Position numbers and translations under genes: made by a program
Shown: positions 11,805 to 15,857 of the stretch, in pieces
How positions within the stretch are numbered: the stretch's first letter is position 1
How the letters are laid out: every line of letters begins with the position of its first letter
DNA from: Eimeria necatrix
Lineage: Eukaryota > Apicomplexa > Conoidasida > Eucoccidiorida > Eimeriidae
Assembly: GCF_000499385.1 (NCBI RefSeq)
Contig: NW_013654091.1
Location: 17,501-33,357, forward strand
Length of the DNA: 15,857 bases
Direction of reading: 5' to 3'
Notes under the pieces: generated by a model
Seen by the model: only the letters and a program-made list of their open reading frames with translations
Database searches by the model: none
Told to the model about the DNA's origin: nothing

Positions 11805-11931
11805 GAGTGCATGTGGGGCTGATGTCTTTTCCCTCGGCCCTAAGGTCGCCAGCGAGGTGTACGTACACCCTGGCTCCGATGGAAACAAAGTGTGGGGTTC
11901 TGCTGCTGCAGATGACTCCAGCCCAAATAAC

Positions 11932-11975
<44 letters not shown>

Positions 11976-12406
11976 GGACGTCCCTGCAGCAGCAGGAAGC
12001 AGGCGCAGGCCGCTGCGGCAGCCAGTGTGGCGCGCAGGTCGAGGTTCTTTTGCTGCAGTTGCTGCTGCTGTTGCTGCTGCTGCAGTTGCTTATTTGCTGC
12101 TGCTGTGCGCCCGCCTCAGCTGGAGAGACACAGAGACAAGTTCCCGAATGGAATTCCATTCTTTCCGCAGAAGATTAGCTGCTGCCAGCAGCAGCAGCAA
12201 ACCCAGCAGCAGCAGCAAACCCAGCAGCAGCAGCAAACCCAGCAGCAGCAGCAACAACAGAAGGAGACGCCGCCGCGGCTGCGCAGCAAACAGCAGCAGC
12301 AGCAGCAGCAACATCAAAGGCCGCCGCAGCAGCAGCAGCAGCAGCATCGGGCAGCAGCAGGAGGCCGCTGCGCAGCAGTCCTCGCCCCGCTCCGCCTCCT
12401 ACGCAG

Positions 12407-12443
<37 letters not shown>

Positions 12444-12558
12444 CTCCCTGTCTCCTCCAGCAGCAGCAGCAAAAGGAGACAAAGCAGAATTCTTTTCTCT
12501 TTCAGTTCGCTCAGCTCCCCCCCTTTCGCTGCTGCTGGCTGTGGCCCCCCCGGCCTTC

Positions 12559-12592
<34 letters not shown>

Positions 12593-12771
12593 AGAAGAAG
12601 AAGCGGAAGGGCCAGCAGCGGCACAGCGGCGACCCTGCAGCAGCAGCAGCAAAGCCAGCAGCAGCAAAGCCAGCAGCAGCACGGCCAGCAGCAGCACGGC
12701 CAGCAGCAGCAAGGCCAGCAGCAACTGCCGAAGAGGAAACAGAGCCAGAAGATGAAGTCGAGACCCCTGCT

Positions 12772-12804
<33 letters not shown>

Positions 12805-13039
12805 AAGCAGCCAGCAGCAGCAGCAGCAGGAAAGCAGCCAGCAGCAGCAGCAGCAGGAAAGCAGCCCGCAGCAGCAGCAGGAAGGCTGGCGTCCGCAGCG
12901 AAGCCTCCGGCAGCAGCTCGGCTGGCAGCAGCAGCAGCAGCAGCAGCAGCTCTTGGCGAAGCAGCAGCAAAATGGAATTCCCCAGCAGCAGGAACTCTGG
13001 GGGGCGCTGCCGCCGGAGCAGCAAAAACTGGGAAAGGCG

Positions 13040-13079
<40 letters not shown>

Positions 13080-13136
13080 GTTCTCTGAAGCCGTCGCGAG
13101 CTTCTCGGGGCTCACCTTGACTCCTCCGAGAGACAA

Positions 13137-13176
<40 letters not shown>

Positions 13177-15857
13177 TCTGCAGCAGCAGCAGCAGCAAGT
13201 CCCAAGTCCGTGCCCAAGGGAAGCAGCCTGTCGGCAGCAGCAGCACGACGTGCCGCATCTCCCGCAGCAGCAGCGCCGTCTGCTGCTGCTGCTGCTGCTG
13301 CTGCTGCCATTGCTGCTGCCGCTGCGGCAGCAGCAGCAGCAAGAGGATCAGCAGCAGATTCCCCCCGCGGGGGGCCCCCCTTCCAGGGGGCCCTCCCAGG
13401 GGCCCCCCCCTCAGAGAGCCCCCTGGCCAGGGGCCCCCTGGAGGGGGGCCCCCTGAAGAGGGGCCCCCTGGGCAGTACCTCCTTGGAGGGGCCCCCCCTG
13501 GCCAAGGGCCCCCTGGCCGGGGGCCCCCTGATCAAGGAGGGCCTATTGGGGGGCCCCTTGAACAAGGGGCCCCTGGCTGGGGGCCCCCAGACCAAGGGGC
13601 CCCTGGCTGGGGGCCCCCAGAACAAGGGGCCCCTGGCCGGGGGCCCCCAGAACAAGGGGCCCCTGGCCGGGGGCCCCCTGCCCGGGGGTTTCCTGATCAA
13701 GGGGCCCCTGGGTGGGGGCCTCCCGGCGGGGGCCCCTCTGGGTGGGGGCCCCCTCACCGAGGGCCCCTTGAACAAGGGGCCCCTGGCCGGGGGTGCCCTT
13801 GGGGGGGGCCCCCTGCCTGGGGGCCCCCTGCCTGGGGGCCCCCTGCTGGGGGGCCCCCTGCCGGGGGGCCCCCTGCCGGGGGGCCCCCTGCCTGGGGGCC
13901 CCCTGCCTGGGGGCCCCCTGCCTGGGGGCCCCCTGCCTGGGGGCCCCCTGGCTGGAAGCTCGTTGAACAAGGGTTCCCTGGGTGGGGTCCCCCTTGCCGG
14001 GGGCCCCCTTGCCGGGGGCCCTCTTGCTGGGGACACCTTAAAGAAGGGACCTCTGGGTGGGGGCCCCCTGGCAGGGGCCCCCGTGGGTGAGGGGCCCCTG
14101 GCCGGGGGTCCCCTGGGTGGGGGCCTCTTGGGTGGGGGCCCCCTGGGTGGGGGCCCCCTGGGTGGGGGCCTCCTGGCCGGGGGCCTCTTAAACAAGGGCC
14201 CCCTGCCCCTGGATGGGGGGCCCCTGGCCGGGGGCCCCCTTGCCGGGGGCCCCTTAAACAAGGGCCCCCTGGATGGGGGCCCCCTGGGTGGGGGCCCCTT
14301 GAAGAACGAACCCCTGGGTGGGGGCCCCCTGGGTGGGGGCCCCCTGGGTGGAAGCCTCCTGGGTGGGGGCCCCCTGGGTGGGGGCTCATTGGCTATGGGC
14401 CCCCTGGGGGGGGGCCCCCTGGGGGGGGCCCCCCTGGATAGGGGCCCCCTGGCGGGGGACCCCTTGAACAAGGGCCCGCTGAGTGGGGGCCCCCTGGCAG
14501 GGGGCCTCTTGAACAAGGACCCCCTGGGTGGGGCCCCGCTGCCGGGGGGCCCCCTGCCTGGGGGCCCCCTGCCTGGGGGCCCCCTGCCTGGTGGCCTCCT
14601 GCCTGGGGGCCCCCTGCCTGGGGGCCCCCTGCCTGTTGGCCCTCCTCCTGGGGGCCCCCTGCCTGGGGGCCCCCTGCCTATTGGTCCTCCTCCGGGGGGC
14701 CCCCTGCCTGGGGGCCCCCTGCCTGTGGGCCCTCCTCCTGGAGGCCCCCTGCCTGGGGGCCCCCTGCCTGTTGGCCCTCCTCCTGGGGGCCCCCTGCCTG
14801 GGGGCCCCCTGCCTGGGGGGCCCCTTCTTGGGGGCCCCCTGCCTGGTGGCGCCCTGCCTGGGGGCCCCCTGCCTGGGGGCCCCCTGCCTGGGGCCCCCCT
14901 GGGTGGTGTCCCCCTGGGGGGGAGCTCCTTGGCTAAGGGCCCCCTGGATGGGGGCCCCCTGGGTGGGGGCCCGTTGAAGAAGGGTCTTCTAGATGGGGGC
15001 CCCCTGGCCGGGGGCCCCCTGGATGGGGGCCCCCTTGTTGGGGGCCCGTTGAAGAAGGGTCTCCTAGATGGGGGCCCCCTGGCCGGGGGCCCCTTGAACA
15101 AGGGCCCCCTGGATGGGGGCGCCCTGACTGGGGGCCCCTTCAACGAGGGGCCCCTGGGTGGAAGCCTCCTGGGTGGGGGTTCCTTGACTAAGGGCCCCCT
15201 GGGTGGGGCCCCCCTGGGTGGGGCCCCCCTGGGTGGGGCCCCCCTGGGAGGGGGCCCCCTGGGAGGGGGCCCCCTGGGAGGGGCCCCCCTGAACAAGGAT
15301 GGGCTGGGTGGGGGCCCGCTGGTTCGGGCCCCGCTGGGTGGGGGCCCCCTGGGGGGGAACTCCCTTTGCGGGGGCCCCTTGAACAAGGGGCCCCTGGGAG
15401 GGGGCCCCCTGGGAGGGGGCCCCCTTGGAGGGGGCCCCCTGGGAGGGGGCCCCCTGGCAGTGGGGCCCCCCCCCGGCTTCCCGCCGGGGGGGTTGCCCGC
15501 TGCGGAGATCCCCCCAGCGAAGGGCCTCTTCGGGGGGGGCCCCCTGGGGCCCCCACCCCCTCCCGGGGGCCCCCCTCGGGTGGGTACTTTGGAGAGGGGC
15601 CCCCCTGGGGTGGGTACTTTGGAGAGGGGCCCCCCTGGGGTGGGTACTCTGGAGAGGGGCCCCTCTGGGCTGGGTACTTTGGAGAGGGGCCCCCCTGGGG
15701 TGGGTACTTTGGAGAGGGGCCCCCTGTTGGCCTCCGCGGAGGCCCCCGCGAGGGCCCCCCCGGCTGCGCCGCCGGCGGGGCCCCCCCCGCAGGGGGCCTT
15801 AGTGGGGGCCCCCCCGGCCCCCGCCCCCGCGGGGGCCCCCCCGGGCGCCCCGCGGGG
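11575..15857 (+). CDS. Very large low-complexity protein with Gly-Gly-Pro-Leu-x repeats (partial, runs off the window)
   Basis: The frame from ATG 11575 has no stop to the window end: at least 1427 codons, checked line by line. Layout: MKLPSTRNTAAAATL, Gln/Arg-rich 16-62, eleven Leu (66-76) then PSACGADVFSLGPK, which resembles a signal anchor; a polar stretch VHPGSDGNKVWGS; Ala run 120-133; a second hydrophobic segment 160-179; SSSSKP repeats from 205; six basic residues 229-234; RKKKKRK 339-345; acidic EEETEPEDEVE 386-396; alternating Ala runs; then about 135 pentapeptides (616-1295) and five decapeptides GVGTLERGPP (1333-1382). The leader before ATG resembles that of the TMBIM gene. In the repeat the Leu position uses all six Leu codons, which favours this frame over the opposite strand. 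The function is unknown. If the membrane segments are real, the repeats would be a long domain beyond the membrane. A later start (Met192 at 12148) or unseen introns are possible. Confidence 0.6.
11856..11869. promoter_or_regulatory. 14-bp palindrome, perfect copy, inside the large plus-strand frame
   Basis: Perfect GGTGTACGTACACC read as codons for VYVH (residues 95-98 of the large frame). Either the motif is tolerated in coding sequence, or the true start is downstream (Met at 12148) and this is its promoter. Confidence 0.4.
13420..15459 (+). repeat. 15-bp coding minisatellite (GGPLx)n
   Basis: About 135 units of the form GGG-GGC-CCC-CTG-NNN. The variable codon is mostly GGT, GCC, CCT, GAT or GGA, and AAC-AAG (Asn-Lys) or AAG-AAG recurs at irregular intervals. 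A few units are altered in length (for example around 13471-13500, 13531-13560 and 14206-14220) without breaking the frame. Units with CCT dominate 13816-13950 and 14541-14895, suggesting local homogenisation. Confidence 0.9.
15571..15720 (+). repeat. Five 30-bp tandem units (decapeptide VGTLERGPP)
   Basis: Units start at 15571, 15601, 15631, 15661 and 15691. Each is CCCCCTGGGGTGGGTACTTT followed by GGAGAGGGGC, with one to three changes. They continue the reading frame of the large protein and introduce Glu, Arg and Thr absent from most pentapeptides. Confidence 0.9.

Noticed and set aside
13754..14389. Minus-strand His-Pro-Gly-Gly repeat frame
   Set aside because: Another frame of the same 15-bp minisatellite, without any unique sequence.
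12399..15386. 995-codon minus-strand open frame rich in Arg-Gly-Pro-Pro
   Set aside because: It mirrors the plus-strand frame over repeats that contain no stop on either strand. The plus frame has a credible unique N-terminus and synonymous variation at its Leu position, so I take the minus frame as a shadow, though strand-specific RNA should decide.

Overview
The window looks like nuclear DNA of a coccidian apicomplexan, most likely Eimeria. Three things point there: very dense CAG/CTG trinucleotide arrays that read as Ala, Gln, Ser, Leu or Cys runs; many interstitial arrays of the heptamer AAACCCT/TTTAGGG on both strands; and recognisable eukaryotic housekeeping genes cut into short exons by introns made of those repeats. 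I cannot name the species.

Layout. (1) 1-2638: CTG/CAG-rich DNA with a possible gene 3' end (stop at 276-278), a candidate small Ala-rich reading frame (1321-1701), AT-rich spacer and three copies of a 14-bp palindrome. (2) 2639-7320: minus-strand gene for the beta subunit of the cytosolic chaperonin CCT/TRiC, recovered as ten exons (6802 down to 2842) plus a candidate first exon (7012-7067). About 73 apical-domain residues are absent between exons 6 and 7, and about 110 C-terminal residues were not found. (3) 7320-7791: divergent intergenic region with three palindrome copies. (4) 7792-9075: plus-strand, complete three-exon gene for a 240-residue TMBIM/LFG (Bax inhibitor-1 superfamily) membrane protein, parts of whose transmembrane helices are written in CTG repeats. 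(5) 9076-10435: repeat-rich spacer. (6) 10436-11574: telomere-repeat-free upstream region. (7) 11575 to the window end: a plus-strand reading frame of at least 1427 codons without a stop. It holds Gln, Ala, Ser and Leu runs, two hydrophobic segments, basic and acidic patches, then about 135 Gly-Gly-Pro-Leu-x pentapeptides.

The CCT beta and TMBIM genes were assembled by eye from conserved family motifs, splice dinucleotides and codon phase. All internal joins are phase-consistent except CCT exon 6 to 7. CCT folds actin and tubulin in the cytosol and TMBIM proteins act in internal membranes; they share an upstream region, but nothing here links their functions. The last gene is unrecognised.

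Main points of interest: telomere-like repeats that themselves supply splice sites and form inverted arms in introns; an outlier 40-nt intron where an exon block is missing; a 71-unit CTG tract against a 3' splice site; a recurrent GGTGTACGTACACC palindrome; and the GGPLx protein.
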